The notes under the pieces: model-generated
What the model saw: only the letters and a program-made list of their open reading frames with translations
What the model was told of the DNA's origin: nothing
Databases searched by the model: none
Part shown: positions 1-12,391 of the stretch, one piece after another
Layout of the letters: the number at the start of each line of letters is the position of its first letter
Position numbering within the stretch: the first letter of the stretch is position 1
Assembly: GCA_964007475.1 (NCBI GenBank)
Contig: OZ023274.1
Span: forward strand, 52,843,678 to 52,907,677
Direction of reading: 5' to 3'
Source: Hybos culiciformis
Lineage: Eukaryota; Arthropoda; Insecta; Diptera; Hybotidae
DNA length: 64,000 bases
Made by a program: the position numbers and the translations under genes

Positions 1-28
1 TTAGGTTATTGTTATCTTTCATATTAAC

Positions 29-998
29 CTAAGAAAAATCCAAATATTGGCCCAATCATTCTTAGAGACATTGCAAACGCCAGCATTAGTGGAGTATTAG
101 TCTTTTTTGTATTATCATCCAAATACGTTTGACCAAGTGAATAATACAATGTATTTCCAATGCCCAACACAAATTGCGATAAAAATATTAAAATTAATGG
201 TAGGACACTAATTAAGTCATCACATTCAAGTTGAAGCTGATTCCCATCACAAAGATTTCTCGCATCCTTAGCTGCCCTTACTGAATTTGTACTATTCTAG
301 AATTTAATTTTTTTTAGTTAGCAACATTCATGTTAACATATTATGCAAGTCGGAAGTTTTAAATTCATACCATATTTAAAATACTAGAATAATTAATGTG
401 ATTTAGATTTAAATATTCCTGTGTCAACTGATACAAATCTTCACCACTGCCGTAAATGAAGTGTGGTAATGCTATTATAAAACAACTTATTGCACAAAAT
501 ACCATTCCCCAAGCAATCCATCTGGGCCGATTACGTTGTCCCCCAATATATGATAATACTAATGATAATAAAATTTGTGAAATTTCATTGCCACTTAAAA
601 CAATACCTAAAATTTTAGTGTTTATTGTTTATAAAAATTAAGTATATTTTAAGGAAATTCTTAGTTAGGTCCTGATCTTGTTTTTCAGTTTTCATCATGC
701 AATTTATGCAGAAAGAAAGAGAAACTAACCTAATCCAAAACAGAAATTGTAATAGATTAAAACCTTCCAACATCATGTTCTTATTAAATATCTAAAAAAT
801 CCAAGACTCACCAGTTGTCTGACTGGGAATTTTAAATCTTCTTTCAAGTGTTGTTAAAGTTACAATAAAATACATATATGACATTGCTTGTACTGTTCCT
901 AATAATCCATATACAGCCATAAAATATTTTGTACTAGCAAATGGTTGCAGCCATTTGGGATGCCAACAAGAAAGACCACATAAATGATCTTGCCTCAT
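29..998 (-). CDS. Organic anion transporter polypeptide (OATP/SLCO), N-terminal exons, partial
   Basis: This is the 5' part of a solute carrier of the OATP family, plasma-membrane transporters of amphipathic organic anions; in flies one member imports ecdysone. Coding exons are 998-812, 606-371 and 296-29, with phases 1, 0 and 1 that join cleanly; the last shows a donor (TTAG/GTTAAT) and the gene runs off the left edge. The protein reads CGLSCWHPKWLQPFAS, then a first membrane span, GNEISQILLSLVLSYIGG, RNRPRWIAWG, and YLDDNTKKTNTPLM followed by MIGPIFGFFLG. These are the conserved OATP stretches around TM1 to TM4. The ATG at 998 has an in-frame TAG three codons upstream, but an AG just before the exon leaves room for an upstream coding or UTR exon. 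Family assignment is firm; the substrate and which OATP it is cannot be told. Confidence 0.88.
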
Positions 999-1945
999 TG
1001 TTGACTATGATTTAATAATTTCTAAAAAAAAAAAAACAAAGCCTTGTATTTCTTCAAAATATGTATATAAAATGAACAGCACAATCGAAATAAAAATAAA
1101 AAATACACGCAGGTGCTTCAGAGATAAACATGTAAGCTTATTAATAATATGTCTCGAAAACAATATAATTGATAAGATTTCTAAGTTAATTGTCTACAAG
1201 AAATCAATAATTTCTTTTGTTTTTTATGCGAGCACTGATCTTTTCTTTGTGTATTATTTACTCCTGACATTTTTAAAAAATAACCATAGTTCTTCGATTT
1301 ATATTAATTTGAGTAGAATCAGAGGTGATTAGGTACGATATGATCGGATTGGAAAATTATTTTTAATATTTTATTTGTAATTTAAATGACATAGAGTAAG
1401 CATAGAAAAAAGAATGACTAATTAATTCTGATTGAACGTAATATACATAGTACTTAAAGATTAATATTTATAATCAGTTATTATGGTTATAATGAAAATG
1501 TAAAGTCATGTAAAATAGGGTTATGATTTTAAAGTAGTACAGCGGAGCAAAATTATCCGAACCGCATTTCTTAAAAGTTTTGTTTATACAAAAATTTGAA
1601 TGATTAAAATTAAAATTAAGTTTTGATGCGTTAACTATAGTTTATCGTAATCGCAAAAATATTTTCTTTACCGATAAGAAAAACATTTTTTTTGAATATT
1701 TTTTATTTAAAAATCTTTAATTTTTGTTTGTTTGTTTTTGAAACTCTCAATTGAATTCATGATATTTTCAACAAAAAAACATTCAGTGGTCTAAAGTTCA
1801 ATATTTTGATAATTTAATCTTATGTTTTTAGCAACTAATAGATAAATGGTTTTTGTTTTAAGTTAACGCTGAGAAAATATTTTATCTAGTTGAGTTTATA
1901 TTTGTATGTACACGTACAATAGTATCTTTTCAGTCTAGACAGACT

Positions 1946-1976
1946 ATGAATGAATCGATTTATTCGATTCATTCAT
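1946..1976. repeat. Perfect 13-bp inverted repeat
   Basis: ATGAATGAATCGA and its reverse complement are separated by five bases. It is a short hairpin of unknown role with no gene next to it. It could be a fragment of the decayed element at 2040-2230. Confidence 0.5.
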
Positions 1977-4900
1977 GAAAAAAAGTAAATTAATGTTTTT
2001 ACTATTTTGTTTTGTAACATTACAAAAGTCCGTTTTCCGCTATATACATTCATTTTCTGTCTGTCAAACAGTCTGTGCATCTGTCCTGCACTTAAATGCT
2101 ATTTAACTATTCGGCCGATTTCCATCAAATCAATGCCCAAATCTTTCATCCAAACTAAAGAATGATATTCAGAGATTCCTTAATCTAGAGTTAGAAGGTC
2201 TCAACTGAGAAACTGTAGGTTTTTAATTTGGATAACGTTTTAATTACTATAATAAACTACAATTTCAATTGTAGGAGCTCAAAAAATATTTTAAGTTGGT
2301 CGAGAGTAGGAAATGTTCAAAAACCGGCAACATTCTACATTTACGTGATATACTGTTTTAAAATTTCATTTTAATAAAATTGATATTTACTTCAAAAATA
2401 ATTAGATTTAATTAGATCGTTTTATCTTATTATTTTTTAAGTACGAATTTTTAATGTTTTCATTTAAATTTGAATTTCAATTTCAACTATATTGAATTTT
2501 CTTTAATCCTTTCTGTAAGAGTGGCGCGCCGTAATATTTCGGTACAGATTTTATTATTAATATTATTTTTACTGCACAAGAATCTTTATATATATAAAAA
2601 TAAAATTCTCCTTCATATGAAATAATTAACACTTTTTTATCAATGAAAGTTTTTTTTTTATATTCAGGAAAAAATTATAATCCGAAATGTTTTTTTTTGA
2701 AATTATTTACACACAACAACGATATTATGTAAAGCTAGTTCAACGGCTATCGTTATTAAACTGATTTTGATTAAATTGAAATTGATTAATGGTCAAACAG
2801 GAGGGCGCGCTGATGACTTATAACAATCATTTTATTTTATCTTTTTTTTTTTTGTATTTTTATTAATCACGAATAAAATGTTTTTTATTTAATTTCGTGA
2901 ACATAAACCATTTAAGAATTTTTGAAATATTGTTAGAGTTATATTAAGCTCGCTTCGGCAAGTATATAACATTAATGACTTAATTTTATCGTCAATATGA
3001 TGACATACATTGAAACAAATAGTTAGGAATACGATCACTCTGTGTAATTAGAAAAGTTTCCCCATTTTCTAATAAAGAATCTACACACTATTCTTGAAAT
3101 TTAAAAACAACCTTCCTCATAATAATATCTATAGATCCTCATTCAGTATTTTTTTTTTCGATTTGCAAAAAAGGTTGTTAATGTTAATTCAATATGAAAA
3201 CATAAATACAATAATTTAATTTTTAAACTAACTTTATACCTACACATATTATCTACATAGATTTATTTTAATATATTTGTAATTATTAAAGCTCCCCAAT
3301 CTTATCGAGAATATATTGATAAAAAAACTGTGTTGATAAAATGCAAGATTTGTTTTTGGTTTTGATAAAAAACATAAGGATAAGAGAAAAAAAAATTTCG
3401 GACACTTACTCTTGAAGATTATATTATATAGAGAGTGCTTTTAGAATATTAATAATTAATTTCATTATTAATATTTCATTATTAGTTATAAATTAACTTA
3501 TTTACGGAGTGCCTACACCGGACAAAATTTAAATTGAAGTTATCATATATTTTCGTACCTATTGTTTGTCAAAAATTCTGAAAGTTTTCACTCACAAAAT
3601 TCAAAATGGTAAATTATACTACATTGAATTGTCTTTCAAATACCCGAAATAAAATTTGTTTTTAAAGAAACAAAAGGTTGTATAAAGAATCGCTGTAGAT
3701 AAATGAAGCACATTCTAAAGAGGAGAAAATTGGAGATTTTTTTAATAAATTATATTAAAAGCAACAAATTTCGGCTACAGTGTGTTTTGACTTTAACTTT
3801 GACTCCGATTCTTGTTCCCATTTTTATCCTAATTATCGCTGCTGTTCTGATTCTACAACTAACGACCTATATTTTAAATATACCCTCTTAATGCAAAATA
3901 AATGCAACCATATTATACATTTTTTAAAAGCATCTTCAACAACTCATTAAAATATAATAAAATTAAAATTGAAATTAATTGAGTGTGTTACTTTCCTTTT
4001 TTTTTTTTAATGAAAATCTTGAACTAAATTTCATATTGTGATCAATGTACAAAAAAAAAAGAAAAAAAGTTCATACAAAATTATTTTGTCTATTAAATTT
4101 ATTATATACTACCGGTAATGTTGTGTTTATGTTTATATCAGAGTGCATGGAATGTAGCATAGTATATGGAATATATAACTTAAAGTGCATTTAAAGTGCA
4201 TTTGTACTTTATAAAATAAATAAAATTAACATACAAAATATTATGCATAGCTTAATTTTTTTTTTTTTTTTTGAGAGTGCATTTATTTATTTTTTCACAA
4301 GAAGGAAGAATATAATTTTTATAATGTTTAGTTAAGTTCAATTTTAGTTTTTTTTTTTAATACAAATTGTTTAATGTTTTGATTGAATACTAATATTATA
4401 ATAACAATAATATGCTGCTTTTATTTGTATAGTAAATTTTTATAACTATGATTTAACAGTCTTAGACGTTTAGATGTTTAGAACGTTATGGCGGATTTAT
4501 ATTCTAAATAGTTTGTATTGATTTTTATCACTTTATTGACCGACATCATATTTTTAATTATTTAACATTATGTAATTTGTTCTAATGAGAAATTGTATAA
4601 ATTTTTCTGCATAGTAGATCGATAAAAAACCAATGTCCAACAGGTATCAAATGCCAACCCCCAATATTAATGAATTTTCATTTATGCCGGCCGTAATGAA
4701 TACAATTATTGCAGCCGCTGCGGCTGAATTCATAAAAATTAAAAATTTAATGTTTTAAAAAATATTTCCGTAAATTTTTATTTTTTTTATTTTTTACTTT
4801 AATGACTGCACAAATTCCATTTATTTGTGATTTCTAGTTTTTTGAACTACAATAATTTTAAGTTTATTTTGTAATCATAAATCAAATGACATTTTCATTC

Positions 4901-5145
4901 ATAAAAAAAGAAACAAAAAAAAAAAAGATACAATTCTTCTACATGAATAAATTTTGTGTAGATAAAAATTTGTTTTTATTTATTTTTTTTTTTTTTACCC
5001 TTTTTCTGATTGTTGTATACATATACAATTTATTCCCCTGTATATAGAGAGAACAATTTTGTCGTGCAATATTTTTGTTTTTCATAAAGGTACCTAACAA
5101 CATATTAAAAAAAAACCATTATATCTTCAACATTGCATATGATGC

Positions 5146-5148
<3 letters not shown>

Positions 5149-5186
<38 letters not shown>
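5149..5186. repeat. (TA)n microsatellite
   Basis: An uninterrupted run of about 19 AT dinucleotides in gene-free DNA. Confidence 0.95.
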
Positions 5187-5188
<2 letters not shown>

Positions 5189-6793
5189 TTTCAGAATCAT
5201 AGAAGATAGAAACATATATAACTTTTATTTATAACATATGTTGAGATTTTTAAATTATATATTTTTTTATGCTCTACGTATTTACCTACATACATCATAA
5301 ATGCAACAAAATTGAAATCATATTTGATTAGAAACTTTAAGAAAACTGACAAATTTTTTTTTTTTTTTTTCAATATTTTCATGACAAAGAAAGTTTATCT
5401 TTCCAGGACTACAAAATTCGTAATCAAAACTTTATTTTTTGTTGAATACCTAAATCTAGTTTAAAAAAAAAATACAACTTTAGGGGTAAACTTGAGAAAT
5501 CATAAAATGCAAAATTATGTGTATTTATGTGTATAACCCACCATTATTATATACAATACTGTATGTGAAATAATTTAAGAAAAACGTATTAAATTTTTGA
5601 AGGGCTTTTTTTAAGAATTTTCTAGTTTTTCAATTTAAAATAAAATGTATCCTATGTGTGTATACAACACATAAATAATTTTGACACGGTAGAATAAACA
5701 TATATTTTAGTTAGCCCATCATAGGTTTTACCCGAGCTTAAGATCATTAGTCAAGACGACAAGTATAAAAAAGTATTCACTGTATTGTTGGGGAATAAAA
5801 CAGGACAAAGAAGTCGATTTTATTTTATTTTTTAATTTATAAGATAAAAATTAGGTAAAAAACATTTTCAAAAATCCTTATAAGTTTTATTAGAATTTTT
5901 TTTTGATAATCATAAATTTCTGCTGTTTAATATACTTAATCAATATATACTTAATTATAACAACTAATTACTTAATTCAAAAGAAAATATAGTTATAGTT
6001 GACTATTGACAAAGAAAAATCTATTTATATTCGACCACCAATATTAAAATTATTGTCAAAAAATCTTATTTTAAATTATATACATACTTCGATTAATTAT
6101 CAAATTCAACTCGGGTTTATGTATAAAGAAAAATACCATCAGTCGTCCGAAATTGATTAAAACATATAATATATCATATACAATGAGCTAACTGGGATTC
6201 TTATACTGCAATGTACTTAAATATGAAATCAATTGTTTATCTTTCAAAAAATGTTTGTAAATTTTTAATAATATATAAAATAAAAAATTATAAAAGAAAA
6301 CTACAAGAATTGAAAAAAAAAATGTATTATAAAGTTTTCCAAAATGTCATATTTTATATTGAAATACTTTATGAAACTTTAAGATAAAAATAATAATTTA
6401 TGTGCATTAAATGTTTGATATATTAAAAACTTTTTTAAATATTTAATAATAATACATTCTTGCATAAAAAAGAATTTTATCTTTACATGATTTTCTCCCC
6501 CACACAATATGTGGAACAAAAATATTTTACTGGAAAATGACATCTTTTCTTTTAACTTTTTATTTGAAGTACTACCAAAAGCTTATAATATACATATATT
6601 CTGATTTTTGATTCAATAAAAAAAATTGTATATATTTTAAGAATTTGTTAATAAAAAAAAATACATTCAATATTTCAATTTGAAAATTGAAGATATTTGC
6701 TTATTATAATTTTTAATTAAATTAACAATTGCAATCAATTAATCGGTTTCGTATCAACTCACATTCTTATTCGTATTATTTCAAGTAAACAAA

Positions 6794-6883
6794 ATTCTAG
6801 CACGCACAGAGGTGCGAATCAAACCCGTAACTGATCTATGTTGTAATCAGTTACAAGTTTGATTCGCACATCTGTGCTAGAAT
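6794..6883. repeat. 90-bp hairpin element (MITE-like)
   Basis: The left arm begins ATTCTAGCACGCACAG and the right arm ends TCTGTGCTAGAAT. The arms (42 and 38 bases) pair along their length with one 4-base indel and about three mismatches, around a short loop. GC is well above the surroundings. It could be a miniature foldback transposon. A microRNA-type precursor is possible from the fold alone, but there is no other evidence for one. Confidence 0.6.
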
Positions 6884-7151
6884 AAATAAAACATGTCCAC
6901 ATAGTCTCTTGGGTCTATGTTGCTTTATTGACTTTTCCTATGTACCAATTACCAATGTCTTCAACTCTTAAAATTCCATTGTGTACTCGGAATAATTCCA
7001 TTATTGAGTCTCAAATAGAATCATTCTCATTGCATTGAATGTAATGTAAATTTTCATATACTCTAGTACAAGTATTGAATTTTTATTCTATTCTCCATCC
7101 ATATTATACATAATAACAAAGTTATCATTTTTAACACAACAGAATTATAAT

Positions 7152-7155
<4 letters not shown>

Positions 7156-7200
<45 letters not shown>
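7156..7200. repeat. (TA)n microsatellite
   Basis: A run of about 22 TA dinucleotides directly following AATAATAATA. Confidence 0.95.
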
Positions 7201-7205
<5 letters not shown>

Positions 7206-7589
7206 TCTCAAATTAAAAGTATGAATTTATTAAAACACAAGTAGCCGAATAAATAATTTTATTTATTTGCCTTTAAGGACTGTCTTATTTATATATTCTT
7301 CATATTAACACATTATTATAAACATAATTTAAAATATTTATCAGTTTAACAAACAAAAAAAAATGTTTTTCCATTTTCATATTATTCCTCAAAAGAAAAA
7401 CTTTTTGCATTAATTTCAATAAAATGAAATGCAACAACCCGTATATCCTATTTAAATGTTAATGAACATAAATTATTGTTTAATTATGAATAATTATAAT
7501 AATTAATGCATAATTTCTCTTTGCTAAAAAGCATCGCAACTTGCAAACAAAAAAAAAAAAGAAGAAGCATAGAAAATGTTAAAAACAAT

Positions 7590-7970
7590 TTAATAAGGCT
7601 GTCACACTTCGGCTTTTTAATGGCTTTTTCAAAAAGCTATCATCGTTGTGGCTATTTCGTGGCTTTTTCCATACAAAAAAAAGAAAAAAAAGCTAGTGGC
7701 TTTTCAAAAAGCCACTAGAAAATCAGGGATCAAATAACAAATGAGCTCTGTGAGAAAAAAATAAACTAACAATTGTATACTTTCAGGAAGTTAGCGGCAA
7801 TTTTAAAAAAAAAACGAATAAAAAAACAAAAAAAATTCCCAAAAAAAAAGGAAAAAGATATGACAAAACGAGAAAAAAAAGAAAAAAAAACCAAAAAGTG
7901 CAAGTGTGAACGCATTTAAAAAAGCCGTCATGAGTAGTGGCTTTTTAGTTGTAGTGTGACTCGCTTATAA
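7590..7970 (-). mobile_element. MITE, family 1, copy A (about 380 bp)
   Basis: The ends are imperfect inverted repeats: TTAATAAGGCTGTCACACTT on the left and GTGTGACTCGCTTATAA on the right. The interior is full of GGCTTTTT / AAAAAGCC words and A-rich runs. A shorter copy with matching ends lies at 43524-43692 in the opposite orientation, which shows this is a dispersed family. No coding capacity. A TA or TTA target duplication is possible but cannot be told from the AT-rich flanks. Confidence 0.65.
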
Positions 7971-8507
7971 CCCAAAAAAAAGTATAAGTGTGTTAATTAA
8001 ACTAATTTTAAAAATGAATTCAATTTTTAAGAAGTAATTTATTTAAATTAAACATTTTTGTTTTAATTTTTATACGGGAAGAAAAAGAAAATTATGAAAT
8101 TATGCTTAAAACTAATTTTGGCTTATTCGAAAAAGAGAACTCTACTTAGTATTACTTTTATTGTTTATACTTATTTATGCACTCACCTTTATTTACCTTT
8201 TGAATGGCATTAAAAAGCTAAAAAATTAGACCTATAAGGTTCTTCTAGTAGATGAAAAAAAATATGGCTATCTTTATGCCCTAGAGTATAAGAACACTAG
8301 GCTGTTCTAGTTATCATATAAATGTACAAATTTATATACAACTATTTTATGAACATGCATTTTATGAAGATCCAAAACTTGCCAAAGTCATTTTCTTTAT
8401 TTTTTACATTTTAGGGAGGGTTTCGGTATATTGTAATAACTTTTAGAGTTTACATTTTATTTACTCTTTAAAAAATTTGTCTTAAAATAAAAATAAAAAC
8501 TATTATC

Positions 8508-8907
8508 CCTTGTTTATAGCTAATTTACCTATCTGAAAAAATGGTACCGTAAAAACCGATTTTCTATGTTATTATTCTATTTATATTTAAGCAAATTTAC
8601 TGAAATTGAAGATATTAATTTATAAGAATTTTTTAAAAATATTTTCAAATAATTAAGAAAATCGAATTTATTTTTTATTGCTATCTGAAAAATTTCATTA
8701 CTTCACAAAATTATTTTTTTCTTTCTTTTTCATTACGTTTCCTACCTATCTGAATATTTTTTTACGATACCTTTCCTGTCAAAAAGTTTTTTTGTTTTTT
8801 TTTTATATTTTTTGCATTTGATTTTTTACTTTCAGATAAAATTAGCTGTGAATAGGTTTCCGGAACATTCTTCCAAAAATTACTTTACTGTGGTAGCTAT
8901 AAACAAG
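8508..8907. repeat. Possible inverted-repeat element
   Basis: CCTTGTTTATAGCTA near 8508 is matched by its reverse complement TAGCTATAAACAAGG near 8893. Inside, CTATCTGAA plus a nearby GGTACCGTAAAA is echoed in inverted form as TTTACGATACC. This suggests a decayed element of about 400 bp. No target duplication was recognised. Confidence 0.4.
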
Positions 8908-11172
8908 GCATTACTCTTGTTTCAGAAAAAAAAGGCGGAATCTGTATATTGAAATTAAAATAGCAAAAAAAAAATTATCTTAAAATTTTACAATTCTTAT
9001 CACGAATTAAGTTTTTCATCCTTTTTTTCTCAAATACAATCATCTACTCATATCTTTCAGAAATTTAGAAGGAAATGTCATCTACATAATAAAAAGGGAA
9101 TAAATAAGATTTTCATAAATTTGGTCATCATATTATCATGAAAATTATTATTTTAAAAGTTGAAGTTAAATTTTATATATTTACGTGAATATAGTTTCTT
9201 AAATGGATTTTCCATCAAAAAAATAAAAAAAGATAATATTATAGTAATTTTTTTGAATTATAACTTTTTTTCCCTAACTATATATTTTCTTTGTTCAAAT
9301 TTTTCATATCATATTCAGGAAAATATATTTTATATATATTTTTGAGGTTATCTCTCTGATGTATTATGAAATATAACCTCAAAGCATATTTGAATATTAT
9401 TACGGCAAGCTTTTTCCTTTTTTTTTTTTTTTCATGGAAAATTATTTTATTTTTTTTTATTTTCCTAAAGAAGAACCATCATATTATCTTAAATCTCCAT
9501 AACAAAGAAAGAAAATTTTCTTTAAAAAAAAAAAAAAGAACATTATTTTCATCATCATATTGAAAATAAAATTTGGAACGACAAGATTTTGTTCTATAAA
9601 AAAAAAAATATGAAAATTTTTTTTATTATAAAGAAAAAGTTGGACACTTTTCATAACAACAGATGGATCAATTTTAAAGTACTGATGGTCTTTAAGTTCT
9701 GTAATAATATATTCTATATTTATAAGGAAATAAAAAAAAATAAAAAAGAAAAACTCTTTTATGATATACGATTAAGAAAGGGAAATTATTGAAAATGATA
9801 AAAGAGTATAGGTTTAATATTTATTACCAAAACGTTATTGTACTATACAATATTGTATAACTTTTTGCTGTTTTTTCTAATATTAAATTTTTATTTTCTG
9901 TACCTATATTTTACTAACTATATGCAATATTGCACTATATTGCGCTGGACTACATTGTATTGTGCTATACCCTGTATTTTATTTTTATATATTACATATT
10001 ATCTATATTGTCTTACATGTAAATACTACTACATATAATGGAATACGTAATTTTATTAGGTTTGTTCTAATGTACACAAATCTGTATTTTTAGATTGTTT
10101 ATATTTATATTGTTTTTATATTAATATAAAATAATCCATTATAATAAATACTGTACAATATATTCCTCCATAATTTCCATGATTTTGTACTGCATACTGT
10201 ATACTGTTGAAGTTTTGTACAAAGTACTAAATACCCTTATTGTACTATTCAGTACTATAATGTTTAAACTAAACTTCATACTCCAGTGTTATAGTATTGT
10301 ACAAAATCGCTTCAATAATATACATACTTTCCTAATATTTTATTGTACCATATATACATTATCTTTTTTACACTATACATATACTATTTATTATTCTATA
10401 TATTTTATATTGCGTTGCACTATATTATTAAATACATTTTAATGTAATGTAATGTCCTCCATCATCATCATAATATTATCTTGTAAAGATTTAAAAAGAA
10501 TAAGATGAATGTCAAAGCTATTTTTCTTATCAGAAAGATATAACAAAGATAATTATATTATGCAAAAACGATTTAAAAACTGTAATGCTAACATTAGGTA
10601 TATATACATAATTACAAAATATATTCTAAAATAAAAATCTAATTTTTTAGTTTGTTATAATTTAGAGGGTTTCTCTTAAAAAAAACTCAAAAATTGTGAA
10701 TCTTTCACAGAAATAAACTCACTGCGTTTACCTTATATGATAAATATAATTTGTCACGGTATCGAAAAATAGATGAAATATTGAAGAAAAATGAAAAGTA
10801 TTTACGTTCAAAGTTTAGACTTTCTGTTTGTGGGAAAGAATAGAATGAATTAAAATTTTTCCTTGTACAAAGCGAAATCAAAGCTCAAACTATTTATGAG
10901 TGTGAACTGTAAAAATAAAGTATATTTAAGCTTGAACATCATAACTCGAACAGAGCTCAATTCGGAAGCAGCTGTAGAAAATAGCATAATCTTAAAAAAA
11001 TATATAAAAGTAATAATGTGTATCTATGAATTTTTATCATTGACCTCTTCTATCATATTTTTTTTTTAGATAAATTTTTTTTTCCTTTTTGCGTAAATAA
11101 AGCTTATATAATAGATAATTATTTAACACAACAGAAAAAACAAATATTGATTATTTCATATAAATATAAGAC

Positions 11173-11206
11173 GCTTCCGTATACATATCTATGATTTGCA
11201 CATCAG
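11173..11206 (+). promoter_or_regulatory. Core promoter of secreted Trp-rich gene 1
   Basis: The motif GCTTCCG (11173-11179) is followed by a TATA-like box TATACATA (11180-11187), and about 25 bases on by an initiator-like CACATCAGA whose A lies near 11205. The predicted leader is about 111 bases. The same order of elements is found before gene 2, and the TATA and initiator block also before gene 3. Upstream, ACAGA and an AT-rich block ending in AAG also align between genes 1 and 2. Confidence 0.6.
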
Positions 11207-11315
11207 AACGATGAATAAAGTTTAAATTAAACAAAAAATAAAAAAAATTAAAAAAAAAATTGAACCATATTTATTTCCTGAAATTTTCAATTTAAAATTT
11301 AGTTCAATTTTTATC

Positions 11316-11714
11316 ATGGAACTGTTTTTATCTATCCTTTTATTTATTTGCGGAGGAAATATATTATTATTACATGCAGTTCCAATTGTTAATGTCGAAC
11401 CTGAACCAGAAACATTACCTACACCGGCAACGGCGGCCCTAACAACAACAACAACTACTACTACTACCACTACCGCTGCTACAACAACAAATACCGGATC
11501 AACTGTGACTACAACAGCTGCATCAACAACAACTGCAGCACCCGCAACAACAACTGTTACAACCACACCTACACCAGAAACTTCATGGGTTTGGACAGGA
11601 GTTGGTGTACCACAAATTCCTTGGTGGGAAGCTTATCCAGAAGCCGGTTGGTGGATACAAAATCCAATTATTCCGAATCCTGAAAACATATGGGTTTGGC
11701 CACCAGCTGGATGA
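11316..11714 (+). CDS. Small secreted Thr-rich, Trp/Pro-rich protein 1
   Basis: I do not recognise a named family. The 132-residue product has a hydrophobic signal peptide (about residues 1-21, ending LLHA) and a mature start VPIVNVEPE that is shared by all three neighbours. Next comes a threonine-rich, mucin-like stretch with a run of twelve Thr (about 42-85), then a cysteine-free tail of about 43 residues carrying eight tryptophans in the order WVW..WW..WW..WVW, with prolines and the signature PENIWVWPPAG. The only Cys lies in the signal peptide. Single exon. The Thr stretch should be heavily O-glycosylated. An extracellular glue, silk, cuticle or membrane-active role is possible, but none is shown by the sequence. 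The start is fixed by the signal peptide and conservation of MELF with gene 2. Confidence 0.8.
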   Translation: MELFLSILLFICGGNILLLHAVPIVNVEPEPETLPTPATAALTTTTTTTTTTTAATTTNTGSTVTTTAASTTTAAPATTTVTTTPTPETSWVWTGVGVPQIPWWEAYPEAGWWIQNPIIPNPENIWVWPPAG

Positions 11715-12269
11715 TAATATGTTTATATGAAATTCAAAAAAAAAATGTTTGGTTTATGTTTCAAAATTGGAACATAAAAAAAAATTATTTTATATAAATT
11801 CAATTTAGTTAAGAATATCAAAGTGTTACGTACCTAGTTAGCATTTTTGTCAAAGTTGTTATTTTTTTTAATGAATTCGTTCCGAAGTCGAATTATAAAA
11901 TTAAAAACAAAATACTATTTGTCAAATTCATTTAAATTTTGGGAGTATAACATTTCTGTTAAGTTTAGAATGTGCAATGTTAATTTTAAAATATTTAAAA
12001 AAATATTTTTATCTAAAAACAAATCCAAATCCCCAAATCATATTGTAAGTAATAGTGCTCAGAAGTAAGTATTGTAAGTATTAGTGCTCAGAAGAAGATA
12101 TATTGTTATCAAAGTTATGACAAAAAATTACTTGAATTTAAAAATATATTGACCCCATGCCCTTTATCAAAAAGTTCAGAGATAATACTTTTTTTTCCTT
12201 AAATCTAATTTAAGATAAGTTATCAACAGACCCAAAAAGTAAATATTAATTATTTAATAAAAATAAGTC

Positions 12270-12322
12270 GCTTCCGAACACCGCACAAATATTTATAACT
12301 TTATTTGTGTTTTGCACATCAA
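12270..12322 (+). promoter_or_regulatory. Core promoter of secreted Trp-rich gene 2
   Basis: GCTTCCG (12270-12276) is followed by TTTATAACT (TATA-like, 12292-12300) and TTTGCACATCAAA, whose initiator A is near 12321. The start codon follows about 71 bases later. The block TTTGCACATCA is shared with gene 1, and CTGAATAAAATTGA just downstream is shared with gene 3. Confidence 0.6.
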
Positions 12323-12391
12323 AATGCTGAATAAAATTGAGCTATATATATTCGTAATAATTTACGATTAAAAGTTAGTTCAATTTTTACC

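Larger units (their letters stand above)
999..11179. other. Gene-free AT-rich interval
   Basis: About 10 kb with no ORF that looks like protein. The open frames present are short and made of Ile/Phe/Lys/Asn/Tyr, as expected by chance in this base composition. The stretch holds two (TA)n microsatellites, several inverted-repeat elements listed separately, and a block of degenerate TGTAC/TATAC words at about 9830-10445. At 2040-2230 lies a stretch richer in GC, with CTGTCTGTC-type words and CTATTCGGCCGATTTCC, which resembles a decayed transposon. It may include the upstream regulatory DNA of the OATP gene (right-hand end of that gene at about 1 kb). Confidence 0.6.

Noticed and set aside
3703..3891. 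62-codon ORF with a strongly hydrophobic stretch
   Set aside because: Composition is what chance gives in AT-rich DNA. No family resemblance, no splice or promoter context.
6794..6883. GGTGCGAATCAAACC in the hairpin resembling a tRNA B box
   Set aside because: It departs from the B-box consensus at key positions; no A box or cloverleaf can be drawn, so neither a tRNA nor a tRNA-derived SINE is called.
9160..9792. Several consecutive short ORFs on the plus strand
   Set aside because: They are made almost only of Phe, Ile, Lys, Asn and Tyr and reflect T/A runs; different frames, no shared features.
11222..11566. 114-codon ORF antisense to secreted gene 1, rich in Val and Ala
   Set aside because: It is the reverse reading of the ACA/ACT threonine codons (TGT/AGT frames giving Val/Ala) and has no independent support.
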